From: Fibrobacter succinogenes
Lineage (GTDB): Bacteria; Fibrobacterota; Fibrobacteria; Fibrobacterales; Fibrobacteraceae
Assembly: GCA_902761355.1 (NCBI GenBank)
Contig: CACWJY010000002.1
Location: 88,233 to 152,232 of the forward strand
DNA: 64,000 nucleotides
Direction of reading: 5' to 3'
The position numbers were made by a program, and so were the translations under genes. The first letter of the stretch is position 1. Each line of letters starts with the position of its first letter. A model generated the notes under the pieces. That model was not told where the DNA came from. It searched no databases and saw only the letters and a list, made by a program, of their open reading frames with translations. Positions 41,178-49,479 of this stretch are shown here, piece after piece.

Positions 41178-43151
41178 CTAAATCTTCCACATCGGGCGGC
41201 GTTTGCGCACATCCACAAGCATGCGGATATCGGAGCTCAGCGACGAATAATCCATCAGTTCATCAACAGAACAAGGCATACGGTAGCACCAGTTGGCACC
41301 ACCCACAGTCCCCGGCACATTCACGCGTTCCGAATCAGGCGTACCCTTAGAAAGACTTGCCGACAGCGCCAAGTAATCCTGCACCGGCAAGATGCAGAAC
41401 AAGCTGTTCGCCGTATACACGTGAGCCAAAATCTGGCGCACGACGGACGGCGTCAGTTCTTCGGGGGCCTTGCCCGACAAGTGGGCATGAGACCAATACA
41501 GGTCGCGGTCAAAATCCTTTTCCTGCCAAAGTCCACGCAGTGTCGAAGAATCATGGCAGCTCGTTGCACATACGGACATACGCGGGTATTCGTCCATTTC
41601 GTAGTACGGAGAATACGGGGCATTCCAGTTGCGGGCCCAACGTTCAATACGTAGCGAAAGGATATTCAACTTATGCAACACCGACGGCACGCAAGGCGGC
41701 ACGGCGCCCAGGTCTTCGGCACAGACCAGCATGTCAGTTTCCTGAGAAAGAACCGTCAAAAGCTTGGTCGCGTTGGCTTCCCACAAGTCATTCTGAGAAT
41801 TTTCATTTTCTCGGATAAGGTTGCGCAACTTTTCTTGTTCGTAATCGGGCAAGGTATAAAGCACCGGTGCATTGTACCAGTACCAATAGGGGTAGAACGT
41901 ATTTTCGTCACCCGACGGCACAAACACGCGGTTCCAATAAACCTTGAGCAACCGGTCCTTGACTTCTTGCGATTCAAACATCGCAAGGATAGCCTTTTCG
42001 GAACTATACTCCGACTTAAAGATAAAGCGGCCCGGATGGCCTTCGAGCTGAGTAAAGCATTCTGCCGCAAGGCGGTCCGCATCGGCACCCAAGAATTCAC
42101 GAAGCTGATCGATACCATAATTCGGACGGCGCAGGTACTCGAGCGTTTCGCGCATAAATCCAGCCGAGGAAAGCTTTTCCCACGTGAGCGGCACACACGG
42201 ATTAAAGTAGCCTAAGATACCGGTCGTTTCGCGCTGCGGAATAGACCAGATGCGGAAGAATCCAAGCACATGGTCAATACGGTAGGCATGGTAGAACTTA
42301 CTTGCCTGCGCAAGACGGCGACGCCACCATACATAGTCGTCCTTTTCAATCACGTCCCAGCGGTAAGTCGGGAAGCCCCAGTTCTGTCCGCTGTAGCTGA
42401 ACATGTCAGGAGGTGCGCCGGCTCGATCGTCGAGCGAGAAGTACTTGCGGTCAGCCCATACATCGGCACTGTCTTCGTTAATCAGAATCGGAATGTCGCC
42501 CTTCAGACGCACGCCCATCTTAGAGACTTCGGCAACAGCAGTCCCAAACTGCTTTTCGGCCTCGAACTGCATCCAAGCCTGGAACAGGTTGTCCTTCTCA
42601 AATTTTTTCCAGAGCTTTTCAATATCCTTGGCAGACGGATCGCGGTATTCGGGCCAATCCTTCCAGCTAGCTTCATCGTTCTTTGCTTTCAGGGTGCAAT
42701 ACACGCAATAAGGTTTTGCCCAGGAATTCTCTTCGATCCAAGCCTGCAAACCTTTATCCTTCTTCAAGTCAGAATAGCGGTTGTCAAAAATCTTGCGGAG
42801 GACAAAACGTTTCCAAGAAGAAATGTTATAGTAGTCGATTTTGCCAAATGCATCAAAATCATTCTTGGCCTTTTGGATTTCGCTTTCAAATTCCGACGAC
42901 CCCTCAACCGACTGCACATTGATAAACACCGGGTTCAACGCAAAAGCGCTACGTGCACTGTACGGGCTAGATTCAGACCCCGTATCATTGACCGGCAAAA
43001 GCTGGATGATATTAAAGTCGCAGAACTGTGCCCAACGGGCAAATGGAATCAAGTCAAGGTATTCACCGATACCAATGCTCTGCTTGCTATAAAGACTAAA
43101 AAGAGGAACGGCTACGCCGCTCTGAAAGTAAGAAATGTCACCGTAACGCAT
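41178..43151 (-). CDS. malQ: 4-alpha-glucanotransferase (amylomaltase), GH77
   Basis: A 657-residue GH77 enzyme that transfers alpha-1,4-glucan segments between maltodextrins. Visible family strings are GIGEYLDLIPFARW, PVNDTGSESSPYSARSAFAL, GDIPILINEDSADVWA and GAPPDMFSYSGQNWGFPTYR. Catalytic residues sit in AYRIDHVLGFF (nucleophile Asp), CAEDLGAVP (acid/base Glu) and SCHDSSTLRGLW (third Asp). The ATG at 43151 has no ribosome binding site; TATAAT 7 nt upstream suggests a leaderless transcript. The GH13 gene follows with a 1-nt gap, so the pair forms an operon for maltodextrin turnover. Confidence 0.94.
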   Translation of the reverse strand: MRYGDISYFQSGVAVPLFSLYSKQSIGIGEYLDLIPFARWAQFCDFNIIQLLPVNDTGSESSPYSARSAFALNPVFINVQSVEGSSEFESEIQKAKNDFDAFGKIDYYNISSWKRFVLRKIFDNRYSDLKKDKGLQAWIEENSWAKPYCVYCTLKAKNDEASWKDWPEYRDPSAKDIEKLWKKFEKDNLFQAWMQFEAEKQFGTAVAEVSKMGVRLKGDIPILINEDSADVWADRKYFSLDDRAGAPPDMFSYSGQNWGFPTYRWDVIEKDDYVWWRRRLAQASKFYHAYRIDHVLGFFRIWSIPQRETTGILGYFNPCVPLTWEKLSSAGFMRETLEYLRRPNYGIDQLREFLGADADRLAAECFTQLEGHPGRFIFKSEYSSEKAILAMFESQEVKDRLLKVYWNRVFVPSGDENTFYPYWYWYNAPVLYTLPDYEQEKLRNLIRENENSQNDLWEANATKLLTVLSQETDMLVCAEDLGAVPPCVPSVLHKLNILSLRIERWARNWNAPYSPYYEMDEYPRMSVCATSCHDSSTLRGLWQEKDFDRDLYWSHAHLSGKAPEELTPSVVRQILAHVYTANSLFCILPVQDYLALSASLSKGTPDSERVNVPGTVGGANWCYRMPCSVDELMDYSSLSSDIRMLVDVRKRRPMWKI

Positions 43152-43157
43152 GGTGTA

Positions 43158-43168
43158 AATTATAGAAA
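43158..43168 (-). promoter_or_regulatory. -10 element for leaderless malQ message
   Basis: On the minus strand TATAAT is followed by TTACACC and then the malQ ATG, with no Shine-Dalgarno. A start site 6-7 nt downstream of the -10 box would fall on the start codon. The same spacing occurs before several other genes in this window. Confidence 0.4.
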
Positions 43169-43206
43169 ATAACGAGTCTTTTCATTATTTTTTTATACTT
43201 ACAACT

Positions 43207-43365
43207 ATGAGTTACGAATGTAGACATTTACGGAATACGTTTTGCAATAAACGTAAAAAGGAATGTGACCCTGGCGCACCGGGGTGCGTACTCCGTGGAC
43301 GATTCGTATTCCCCTTTAGCGAATCCGCAAAGGACAAACCGTCTAAATACGAACAAAAAAAATAG
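43207..43365 (+). CDS. 52-residue Cys-rich small protein
   Basis: A short gene encoding MSYECRHLRNTFCNKRKKEC followed by DPGAPGCVLRGRFVFPF and a Lys-rich tail. The four Cys (5, 13, 20, 27) and the string FCNKRKKECDPGAPGCVLRG look like a compact metal- or Fe-S-binding knuckle. The gene is set in a divergent gap beside malQ and ends just before a terminator hairpin. No Shine-Dalgarno is obvious. I have an impression of similar short Cys proteins in other anaerobes but claim no named family. Confidence 0.5.
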   Translation: MSYECRHLRNTFCNKRKKECDPGAPGCVLRGRFVFPFSESAKDKPSKYEQKK

Positions 43366-43379
43366 CAACACCATACTAA

Positions 43380-43413
43380 AAAAGCCTTTCCTACATCCCT
43401 GTAGAAAAGGCCA
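43380..43413. terminator. Hairpin between the small Cys-rich gene and the AlkD-like gene
   Basis: GCCTTTCCTACA pairs with TGTAGAAAAGGC (43384-43395 with 43400-43411) with one mismatch around TCCC. On the minus strand it is followed by TTTTTTAG, so it ends the AlkD-like gene; on the plus strand the gap to the Cys-rich gene also fits. Confidence 0.65.
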
Positions 43414-43434
43414 TTAAAATTTTAAGTATTGGTT

Positions 43435-44097
43435 TTAAATCAATCTCAAGATTTCTTGAGCGGTCTGTTCAGCAAAGGTGTTATCTTGTACAAAACGGCG
43501 CACTTCGGTCGGGTTGATTCGGGCATATTCCGAAAGGGCCCTTCCAATACCGTTTCTGATGTAGTAGTCGTCATCCTTTGCGCAGGTCAAGCAGAACTGT
43601 CTAAGGAGCGGCCAGTCCGTACGGTCCTTGTACTGAATCTGGAAGATAATGGCACTACGGCGGACCCACACATTCGGATCGCGAATCCAAGAAACAATCT
43701 TAGAGCGCAATGCAGGCAAACGCAAAGCCAAGTCACCCAGGACGCATGCGGCCAAGGTATCGACGGTATCGCGCCAAGCGCGAGTCTTAATCAACTTTTT
43801 AAGGAAGGCTAAATGCTGCCCACCAAGCAGATGTCTGTGGCGGAACAGGTAGTCGCAGGCCGCATACTGGATTTCGCGATACGGCTGCGTCCACATGTCT
43901 TCGACCCTGGCCACCAACTCGTCTCCGTCTTTCGGCGGATACTTGTCGAAAATGGGATAGGTCACTTCACGGCGGGGAACAAGACGAATTCCAAGGAAGT
44001 CAAACTGTTCGCGAGCCTTCTTAGACATTTCATGAGCCTCCTCCTCATTGGAGATGGCACGGAGTGCAAGTAATATATCTTGTGTAAACCGAAGCAT
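43435..44097 (-). CDS. AlkD-like DNA alkylation repair protein
   Basis: A 220-residue protein built of HEAT-like helix pairs, as in AlkD DNA glycosylases that remove alkylated bases. The strings DPNVWVRRSAIIFQIQYKD and DDYYIRNGIGRALSEYARIN match the two most conserved AlkD repeats, and WTQPYREIQYAACDYLF the third. The ATG at 44097 (MLRFTQDILLALRAI) was chosen; the open frame extends 35 codons upstream through AT-rich non-coding DNA. It is divergent from the AT-hook gene. Confidence 0.83.
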   Translation of the reverse strand: MLRFTQDILLALRAISNEEEAHEMSKKAREQFDFLGIRLVPRREVTYPIFDKYPPKDGDELVARVEDMWTQPYREIQYAACDYLFRHRHLLGGQHLAFLKKLIKTRAWRDTVDTLAACVLGDLALRLPALRSKIVSWIRDPNVWVRRSAIIFQIQYKDRTDWPLLRQFCLTCAKDDDYYIRNGIGRALSEYARINPTEVRRFVQDNTFAEQTAQEILRLI

Positions 44098-44138
44098 GTT
44101 ATGCCAAAAATAGTCCAAAAAAAATATTTTTTCTAGAC

Positions 44139-44220
44139 CTTGACAAGCATTTTTTTTAATTTTTTTTAAATTTGGCCTACATTTTTTACAATAAAATGAC
44201 AATTTAGGGTCTTGACAAGC
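44139..44220. repeat. Two copies of CTTGACAAGC in a divergent AT-rich gap
   Basis: The palindrome-containing 10-mer CTTGACAAGC occurs at 44139-44148 and 44211-44220, 72 bp apart, in the gap between the divergent AlkD-like and AT-hook genes. The rest of the gap is long A and T runs. The copies could be two binding sites of one regulator or two -35 regions (both contain TTGACA). Confidence 0.4.
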
Positions 44221-44246
44221 TAAAAATCGTGAAAAATCAAGGTTTT

Positions 44247-44855
44247 ATGAATCAAAATTTGTCTCAAAACACGCTCCAAATCATCGAAGTTCCCCAGGAA
44301 CTCCGCGGCATGACCGACGAAGAAATCATCCAGAATTCCGAAAGAATCAAGAAGGATTTTAGCGGGAGCCGCAAAAACGGTGCAGCAAGGCCCTCCAAAA
44401 GAGACCGTCTCGCCCTCAAGACAAAACAAGCCCACCAAGAAATTCAAGACCTTGCCGCCGAAATTTTCGGCAATAAGCAACCTGCACCGTCCCCCGTCGA
44501 GGTTCTAAAACTGAATTCCGAAAAACAAGAAATGCTCCGGACCGCATTTACGCCCGAGAGCCACAGTTTTTCGACGTTTTCATCGGAGCCCAAGCAAAAG
44601 CTGCACTCCATGATTTCTGAAGTCCCCAAGCCCGCCTCGGGGCGAATCCTCAAGGCATCGTTTGGAGTCAAGGGGAAAGACCAGCCCAAGGCCGTTATTG
44701 TCAACGCAGCAGACCTGGCCAAACAAAAGGCCGAAGAACGCACCAAAAAGATCCAGGCCGCCTTTAAGGCAAAGCACCCCGAAGCAACCGCCATGCCCGA
44801 CGGCACCCCCGTAAAGCGCGGACGCGGACGTCCTCGCAAAAATCCGCTACCGTAG
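44247..44855 (+). CDS. Hypothetical AT-hook protein
   Basis: A 202-residue basic protein without signal peptide or recognised fold. The C-terminus is a classic AT-hook (KRGRGRPRKNP), which inserts GRP into the minor groove of AT-rich DNA. The middle is helical and Lys/Gln-rich; a KPKQKL- and KPASGRILKASFG-type stretch lies before it. The ATG at 44247 has AAGG 5 nt upstream; a GTG at 44229 is in frame. It could be a nucleoid-associated protein or a regulator. Its own promoter region is very AT-rich and carries the CTTGACAAGC repeats. Confidence 0.6.
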   Translation: MNQNLSQNTLQIIEVPQELRGMTDEEIIQNSERIKKDFSGSRKNGAARPSKRDRLALKTKQAHQEIQDLAAEIFGNKQPAPSPVEVLKLNSEKQEMLRTAFTPESHSFSTFSSEPKQKLHSMISEVPKPASGRILKASFGVKGKDQPKAVIVNAADLAKQKAEERTKKIQAAFKAKHPEATAMPDGTPVKRGRGRPRKNPLP

Positions 44856-44871
44856 CCTAGACCCTTTTTTG

Positions 44872-44883
44872 TATATTATCGAC
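44872..44883 (+). promoter_or_regulatory. -10 element for leaderless DUF1573-gene message
   Basis: TATATT (44872-44877) followed by ATCGAC and then the ATG at 44884, with no ribosome binding site. A transcript starting 6-7 nt after the -10 box would begin at the start codon. Confidence 0.4.
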
Positions 44884-45615
44884 ATGAAATTTAAGTTTAT
44901 CGCCCCTACGCTCCTCATGGCGTTCAGCCTGTTCCAAGGCGCCCTTGCCGATGAGGCCATCCGCTTTATCCCCGAAACCTACCCCATCGGCTACGTCGAC
45001 CAGGGCGACGTCAAGCACTTCGTGCTCAAGGGCGCAAACGTCACAGACAAAGAAATTGTCCTCGAAAACGTCTTTGGACAAGGCGTCGGCATGTCAAATT
45101 TCAAATACCCCCAAAGGATCCCTGCCAAGGGGACCATCTCCATCGAATTCGACTTTGACTTTTCGAACATGGACGGTCCCATCGCCCCGGTAGTCGTCCT
45201 CGTCGATACAACCGGCAAGCCTTACACCGCTACCATGGACGGCATCGTAAAGGCACCGTTCTTCTTTAGCGAGCAGATGTTTGACGCCGGCTACTATGCC
45301 AAAGGTGAAAAACGCGAATGGACCTTTTACGTATGGGAAACCGACAAGAAGGGACGCCCCGACATTAACATTGACACCGAATCGGCCAAACAGTTCGGCA
45401 TCAAGACAAAGCCCGTCATGCTCAACGTAGACAAGCTTGACCAAATCAAGGAAGGCGGAAAGGTCCCCGGCCTCAAGGTCACGCTCTATACCAAGACCCT
45501 CAGCCGCGAAGGCTGGGAACTCAAGCAGCAGAGCATCCGTAAAATCGTCACATTCAAAAGCAAAAAGCACCCCAAGGCCACACCCGAGGTTCTGGTAATC
45601 GGCTACTGGAAGTAA
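44884..45615 (+). CDS. Exported DUF1573-like protein
   Basis: A 243-residue protein with signal peptide MKFKFIAPTLLMAFSLFQGALA. The mature part is all-beta with Ig-like strands (YPIGYVDQGDVKHFVLKGAN, IPAKGTISIEFDFDFSNMDG, PVVVLVDTTGKPYTATMDGI) as in DUF1573/ASPM-like domains of Bacteroidetes and relatives. A second beta domain follows (FYVWETDKKGRPDINIDT). It probably works in the periplasm or at the surface; the role is unknown. It ends before tRNA-Pro. Confidence 0.75.
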   Translation: MKFKFIAPTLLMAFSLFQGALADEAIRFIPETYPIGYVDQGDVKHFVLKGANVTDKEIVLENVFGQGVGMSNFKYPQRIPAKGTISIEFDFDFSNMDGPIAPVVVLVDTTGKPYTATMDGIVKAPFFFSEQMFDAGYYAKGEKREWTFYVWETDKKGRPDINIDTESAKQFGIKTKPVMLNVDKLDQIKEGGKVPGLKVTLYTKTLSREGWELKQQSIRKIVTFKSKKHPKATPEVLVIGYWK

Positions 45616-45688
45616 AAATTCCGCTTTTTTCGCCGTTCGACCTTGCAAAAATAGGGATTTTTAACTAATTTTGACCCACCTAAGAACT

Positions 45689-45762
45689 CGGGATGTAGCT
45701 CAGCCTGGTAGAGCGCTTGAATGGGGTTCAAGAGGTCGCTGATTCGAATTCAGTCATCCCGA
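45689..45762 (+). tRNA. tRNA-Pro (GGG anticodon)
   Basis: The cloverleaf folds from the sequence: acceptor CGGGATG/CATCCCG, D arm GCTC/GAGC, anticodon stem CTTGA/TCAAG with loop ATGGGGT giving anticodon GGG (Pro, reading CCC and CCU), variable AGGTC, and T arm GCTGA/TCAGT with TTCGAAT. The CCA end is not encoded. A strong terminator follows 4 bp later. Confidence 0.93.
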
Positions 45763-45766
45763 TAAT

Positions 45767-45803
45767 AAAAACGGCTTCCTTTTCGGAAGCCGTTTTTATT
45801 TTG
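45767..45803. terminator. Bidirectional terminator after tRNA-Pro
   Basis: AAAAACGGCTTCC and its complement GGAAGCCGTTTTT form a perfect 13-bp stem around TTTTC. It has A/T tracts on both sides and serves the tRNA on the plus strand and the GGDEF gene (ends 45817) on the minus strand. Confidence 0.9.
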
Positions 45804-45816
45804 CATTCTCAAAATC

Positions 45817-47640
45817 CTACGTTGCCGACGATTCTCCTTCGAGAGGTTTTGCATTGTCGACATCATTGTAATCCAAACTGACCTCAATGTTGTCCTTATC
45901 ACCATCGTTTTTCTGTTGAGCGGCAATCTCCACAGCGGCAGCCTCATAATCAGCATTAGTCACCCACTCCGGCTTCCAGACAATAACGCGGTTACGGCCA
46001 CCTTCCTTGCCTTGGTAAAGCGCCTTATCGGCCATCTGGATACTGCGATCAGCTCCCAAACGATGGTCAAACTTAGCCACACCAAGCGTAATCGTAACCT
46101 TGATGGTAAAGTCGGCATAGCGCACGGTCATCCGTTCAACCTGCCTGCGGAAACGCTCTGCAACAACTGCAGCCCCATCCAGATCCGTTTCCGGGAGAAG
46201 CGTCAGGAATTCTTCGCCACCATAACGTGCAAATACATCGTACTTGCGCAACAACCCACGAATCGTATGCGCCACGGATTTCAAGATAACGTCACCACAA
46301 GCATGACCATAAGTGTCGTTAATCCTCTTAAAGTGGTCGATATCAATAAAGATAAAGCAGAACGGTTTTTGAGTACGCTGCGAACGTCCTATCTCGTTCG
46401 AAATCGTCTCATTCATATCGCGACGGTTCGGGAGGCCAGTCAATTCGTCGGTCTTAGAAATCAAATCAAGCTTCTTGTTCGCCAGTTCCAAGTCTTTGGT
46501 ACGCTCGCGCACTTCCTGTTCAAGGATATCCCTATGGGCAGACAGCTCTTCAATCTGACGCTTGATAGTCCCATGCATCGAATTAAACGCCTTTCCTAAC
46601 TGGCCAATTTCATCACGACGCTTACCCACATTAATTTCTTCGACATTCAAATACCCTTCAGAAATCCGATTAATATGTTGCGTCAGTCGAGTCAACGGAA
46701 CACCAAAGGTGTAGAACATCCAAACGGCCACAATAAGGATAATTAAAATAGCAACCACAAGAATGACAAAGCTTGCCTGCGTAGCCGAAGATATCAATTC
46801 ATCAATTTCGCTTTTGGGTTGAAAGGCGAACAAACCGAAATCATAATTAGCATCGAATTTGAAGTTGACCAAATAAACCTGGTCATCATAGAGTTTCTGG
46901 AACTGCGGCTTTGACACATTGTAATTACGCGGATCTACATCCTTAATTCCCAATTCCGAAATCTTATGCGAATCACTAAGCCAACGCTTTAAATCAGGAT
47001 GATACAGTATTTCACCCTGACCATTGACTGCGACCAAAAAACCGCTCTTGCCAATTTTATAATTCGGGAAACTCGTCCAAAGTCGACGAAGCGAAAAGTT
47101 GGCAATCAACGAGCCATCACCCGTAATGCGATTTGAAATATTGATACCAAAGATTCTCCTCGGAGGAGCATCCTTTTCTTCTCTAAACCAAGGAGTGATG
47201 TAAGGGCGGTGAGGCGTAATACGAGAAAAATCAATTGGATAAGGCAACTCCGTAGGCAACCCCACCATCGAATTATCGCATATAAAGTTATCGTCCTTAT
47301 CATACAACATTACCGTTTCACCCGAAATAAACAACGAAGATATGTTAAAGCTTTTCAGGTAACCAGCAGCAATCGTCGGATTCATGCTCTGAATTTCGGA
47401 AGTCTTCGCAAGCAAGGTAAGACGGTCGCCAAACTGTTTCATTTCTCCAGACGAAACATTGGCGATTTGACTAAGGAGGGCCTCGTTGTTATTAAAGCTC
47501 CATTCGAGCATCAGGTTTGTCTGCTTGGAGTTGAATATGAAAATACTTCCCGTGACCACAAAGGTCATGGAAACTATCAACACCACTAGCACCTTAAAGA
47601 CGATGCTTCGCGAAAAACTTGACAACAACCTTACTGCCAT
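45817..47640 (-). CDS. Cache-HAMP-GGDEF diguanylate cyclase
   Basis: A 607-residue membrane cyclase. A first membrane segment (KVLVVLIVSMTFVVTGSIFI, about 15-35) and a second (FVILVVAILIILIVAVWMFY, about 290-310) enclose a periplasmic double-Cache sensor domain. A HAMP linker (VPLTRLTQHINRISEGYLNV) and a coiled coil (HRDILEQEVRERTKDLELA) lead to the GGDEF domain (DELTGLPNRRDMNETI, IDIDHFKRINDTYGHACGD, RYGGEEFLTLLP). The inhibition site RKYD sits 5 residues before GGEEF. It makes c-di-GMP in the cytoplasm in response to a periplasmic ligand. The gene follows the anchored sugar-binding protein by 22 bp. Confidence 0.93.
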   Translation of the reverse strand: MAVRLLSSFSRSIVFKVLVVLIVSMTFVVTGSIFIFNSKQTNLMLEWSFNNNEALLSQIANVSSGEMKQFGDRLTLLAKTSEIQSMNPTIAAGYLKSFNISSLFISGETVMLYDKDDNFICDNSMVGLPTELPYPIDFSRITPHRPYITPWFREEKDAPPRRIFGINISNRITGDGSLIANFSLRRLWTSFPNYKIGKSGFLVAVNGQGEILYHPDLKRWLSDSHKISELGIKDVDPRNYNVSKPQFQKLYDDQVYLVNFKFDANYDFGLFAFQPKSEIDELISSATQASFVILVVAILIILIVAVWMFYTFGVPLTRLTQHINRISEGYLNVEEINVGKRRDEIGQLGKAFNSMHGTIKRQIEELSAHRDILEQEVRERTKDLELANKKLDLISKTDELTGLPNRRDMNETISNEIGRSQRTQKPFCFIFIDIDHFKRINDTYGHACGDVILKSVAHTIRGLLRKYDVFARYGGEEFLTLLPETDLDGAAVVAERFRRQVERMTVRYADFTIKVTITLGVAKFDHRLGADRSIQMADKALYQGKEGGRNRVIVWKPEWVTNADYEAAAVEIAAQQKNDGDKDNIEVSLDYNDVDNAKPLEGESSAT

Positions 47641-47662
47641 AAATGAAGAATCTCAAAACCTA

Positions 47663-49186
47663 CTATTTTTTCCGTTTACGTAAAAACGCAAACAAGAACC
47701 CAAGAATCAAGACAACAACAAATACAAACGGAGCCTTTTTCATGTTGTTCTTGACAGCATCTTCGGTACTGTCATTAACAGCGACTTCCACTTGAGGTTC
47801 TTTCGATTCATTGACCTTATTCCAAGCCACCTTAAACTCGGCTGCCGTCATGATATTTGCAGTCGGGTAGTTCAACTTTTTATCAATTTCAACCGTAAAC
47901 TGCTTGAAAATTTCATACAGTTTATCTTCAGAATACAGCGAGGGAATTTCCATTTGTTCCCAGACGGTGCTGAACATTGCACCAAACAGTTGTTCCAATT
48001 CACCCCATTCAGAAATGGAGACATAAGTTTTTCCCGATTCAAGGGCATTAACCAAGACGCGATAATTTTCATCTTCGGCCCAAGCCTTAAGCACCTTTTT
48101 AGAAGGCGGGAGCAAACCAATCTGCTTAGTGTAGGCATCTAAGTTGTCGTCATCCACTAGGAACAGGAGCAAGTCCAAAGCCTCTTTACGATTGTTGCTA
48201 GCCGGAATCGCAAGGTTGGAGCCCCCAATAAAACTCACACTCCCCATCTTTCCATTAGGAATCGGAAGAACAACCACACTATCAGAACCGATACGAGCGT
48301 TCGAGAGTCCGCCCTGGCTACCATGGATGCGGGTCTGCATCACAATTTCTGAGGTATTCACAATAAAGGCAAGCTCACCGTTATTGAACTGCTGAGCAAT
48401 CTGCGCCGTATTGGCCTGCAAGACTTCGGGATTAACGAGCGAGTCCATTACAAAATGGAGATAGCTCGCAATGCCAAGCAACGTTTCTTCGGAAAGGATA
48501 TTTGCATGCCATTTACCCGAATCATCCTTTTTGATGAACGAGCCACCATTACTCCAGATCCACGGAGCAAAGTTGTGCGGGATATTCCAGTCATTCTTGC
48601 CAGGGAATGCATAGCCACGTACGCGGGCGCCATCATCCAAAATTTCGTTTGCACTGTTCACCTTACGAATGGCCTGCTTAAAGCCTTCGTAGCTACTTAC
48701 AGATTCCTTGGTTATGCCGTGCTTGGTCAGAATCCTCTTATTGGCAAGAACCGCACGAATATCGATAAACCAAGGCACCGAGTAGATAGTCGTATCTTCG
48801 TCGATATGCGTCGTATTCCAGCTAACCGGCACAAAGCGTTCGGGCTGAATTAAATCCAACTCAGCATTCAAGTCCTTAATCTCTTTACGCGATGCGAAAT
48901 AAGGAATCCAGGTAGTCCCCAACTGAAGAACATCCGGGGCAGGCTGTTGACCCGCCAAAGCGAGCGAAATTTGGTTCCAGGCTTCCCCCCAGTCCAGCAC
49001 ATGCACCCTAGTCGGGATTCCCGTTTTTTTGGTAAAAAGTTCCAGCCTTTTTTCAAGAGTTTCTTGAGGAGAAGCACCATTCGGCATAATCCAAACAGTG
49101 AGAGGTTTTGGAGCAGCACAAACGGCCACAGTAAAGAACAAGCCTGCAAGTAACGATTGCTTTATTCCGCTTGTAAAAATACCCAT
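47663..49186 (-). CDS. Solute-binding protein with C-terminal membrane anchor
   Basis: A 507-residue family 1 (maltose/sugar type) extracellular solute-binding protein. A signal peptide (about 1-24, ending VCAAP) leads to PLTVWIMPNGASPQETLEK, WGEAWNQISLALAGQQPAPDVLQLG, SVPWFIDIRAVLANK and YAFPGKNDWNIPHNFAPWIWSNGG, all typical of the fold. Unlike transporter binding proteins it ends in one membrane helix plus a Lys/Arg stop (APFVFVVVLILGFLFAFLRK). No permease or ATPase gene is near. The next gene, 22 bp on, is a Cache-GGDEF cyclase, so it may present a sugar to that sensor. AGGAG 8 nt before the ATG at 49186. Confidence 0.85.
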   Translation of the reverse strand: MGIFTSGIKQSLLAGLFFTVAVCAAPKPLTVWIMPNGASPQETLEKRLELFTKKTGIPTRVHVLDWGEAWNQISLALAGQQPAPDVLQLGTTWIPYFASRKEIKDLNAELDLIQPERFVPVSWNTTHIDEDTTIYSVPWFIDIRAVLANKRILTKHGITKESVSSYEGFKQAIRKVNSANEILDDGARVRGYAFPGKNDWNIPHNFAPWIWSNGGSFIKKDDSGKWHANILSEETLLGIASYLHFVMDSLVNPEVLQANTAQIAQQFNNGELAFIVNTSEIVMQTRIHGSQGGLSNARIGSDSVVVLPIPNGKMGSVSFIGGSNLAIPASNNRKEALDLLLFLVDDDNLDAYTKQIGLLPPSKKVLKAWAEDENYRVLVNALESGKTYVSISEWGELEQLFGAMFSTVWEQMEIPSLYSEDKLYEIFKQFTVEIDKKLNYPTANIMTAAEFKVAWNKVNESKEPQVEVAVNDSTEDAVKNNMKKAPFVFVVVLILGFLFAFLRKRKK

Positions 49187-49283
49187 CTTACAACTCCTTT
49201 TAAAGACTATACTTTCCTATATATACATTCCTAAAATAACAAAAAAATATACTTAGTGATAATAATCACGTATTAAAAAAGAC

Positions 49284-49314
49284 ATGAAATTATTCCATAT
49301 TGGACTAATTTCAT
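49284..49314. promoter_or_regulatory. 31-bp near-perfect palindrome in the divergent gap
   Basis: Arms 49284-49297 (ATGAAATTATTCCA) and 49301-49314 (TGGACTAATTTCAT) are complementary at 13 of 14 positions around TAT. It lies about 100 bp upstream of the binding-protein gene and 165 bp upstream of the DUF3332 gene. The length and symmetry suggest an operator. A second hairpin (CATCAAAA/TTTTGATG, 49312-49333) overlaps its right end. Confidence 0.5.
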
Positions 49315-49393
49315 CAAAAACGCCGTTTTGATGTAAAAAAAAATATACATTTTAGGTGTAAAACGAAATTATACCCAAAAAATTTTTTTTGAG

Positions 49394-49423
49394 AAAAAAA
49401 GGGGTCGCCAAACCTTTTTTTTT
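49394..49423 (+). terminator. Terminator-like hairpin in the leader of the DUF3332 gene
   Basis: AAAAAAAGG (49394-49402) pairs with CCTTTTTTT (49413-49421), followed by more T. It stands 57 bp upstream of the ATG at 49480. If transcription starts further up it would act as an attenuator; if the promoter is the TTATATTTTT just after it, it only insulates. The rest of the gap from 49187 to 49479 is AT-rich and holds no open frame. Confidence 0.4.
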
Positions 49424-49479
49424 AGTTATATTTTTCGCGTCGTAAGAAAACGATAAACAACCCTTAAGGAGTAAATAAA

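Noticed and set aside
47663..49186. Ordinary ABC sugar-uptake locus
   Set aside because: No permease or ATPase gene is adjacent and the protein has its own C-terminal membrane anchor.
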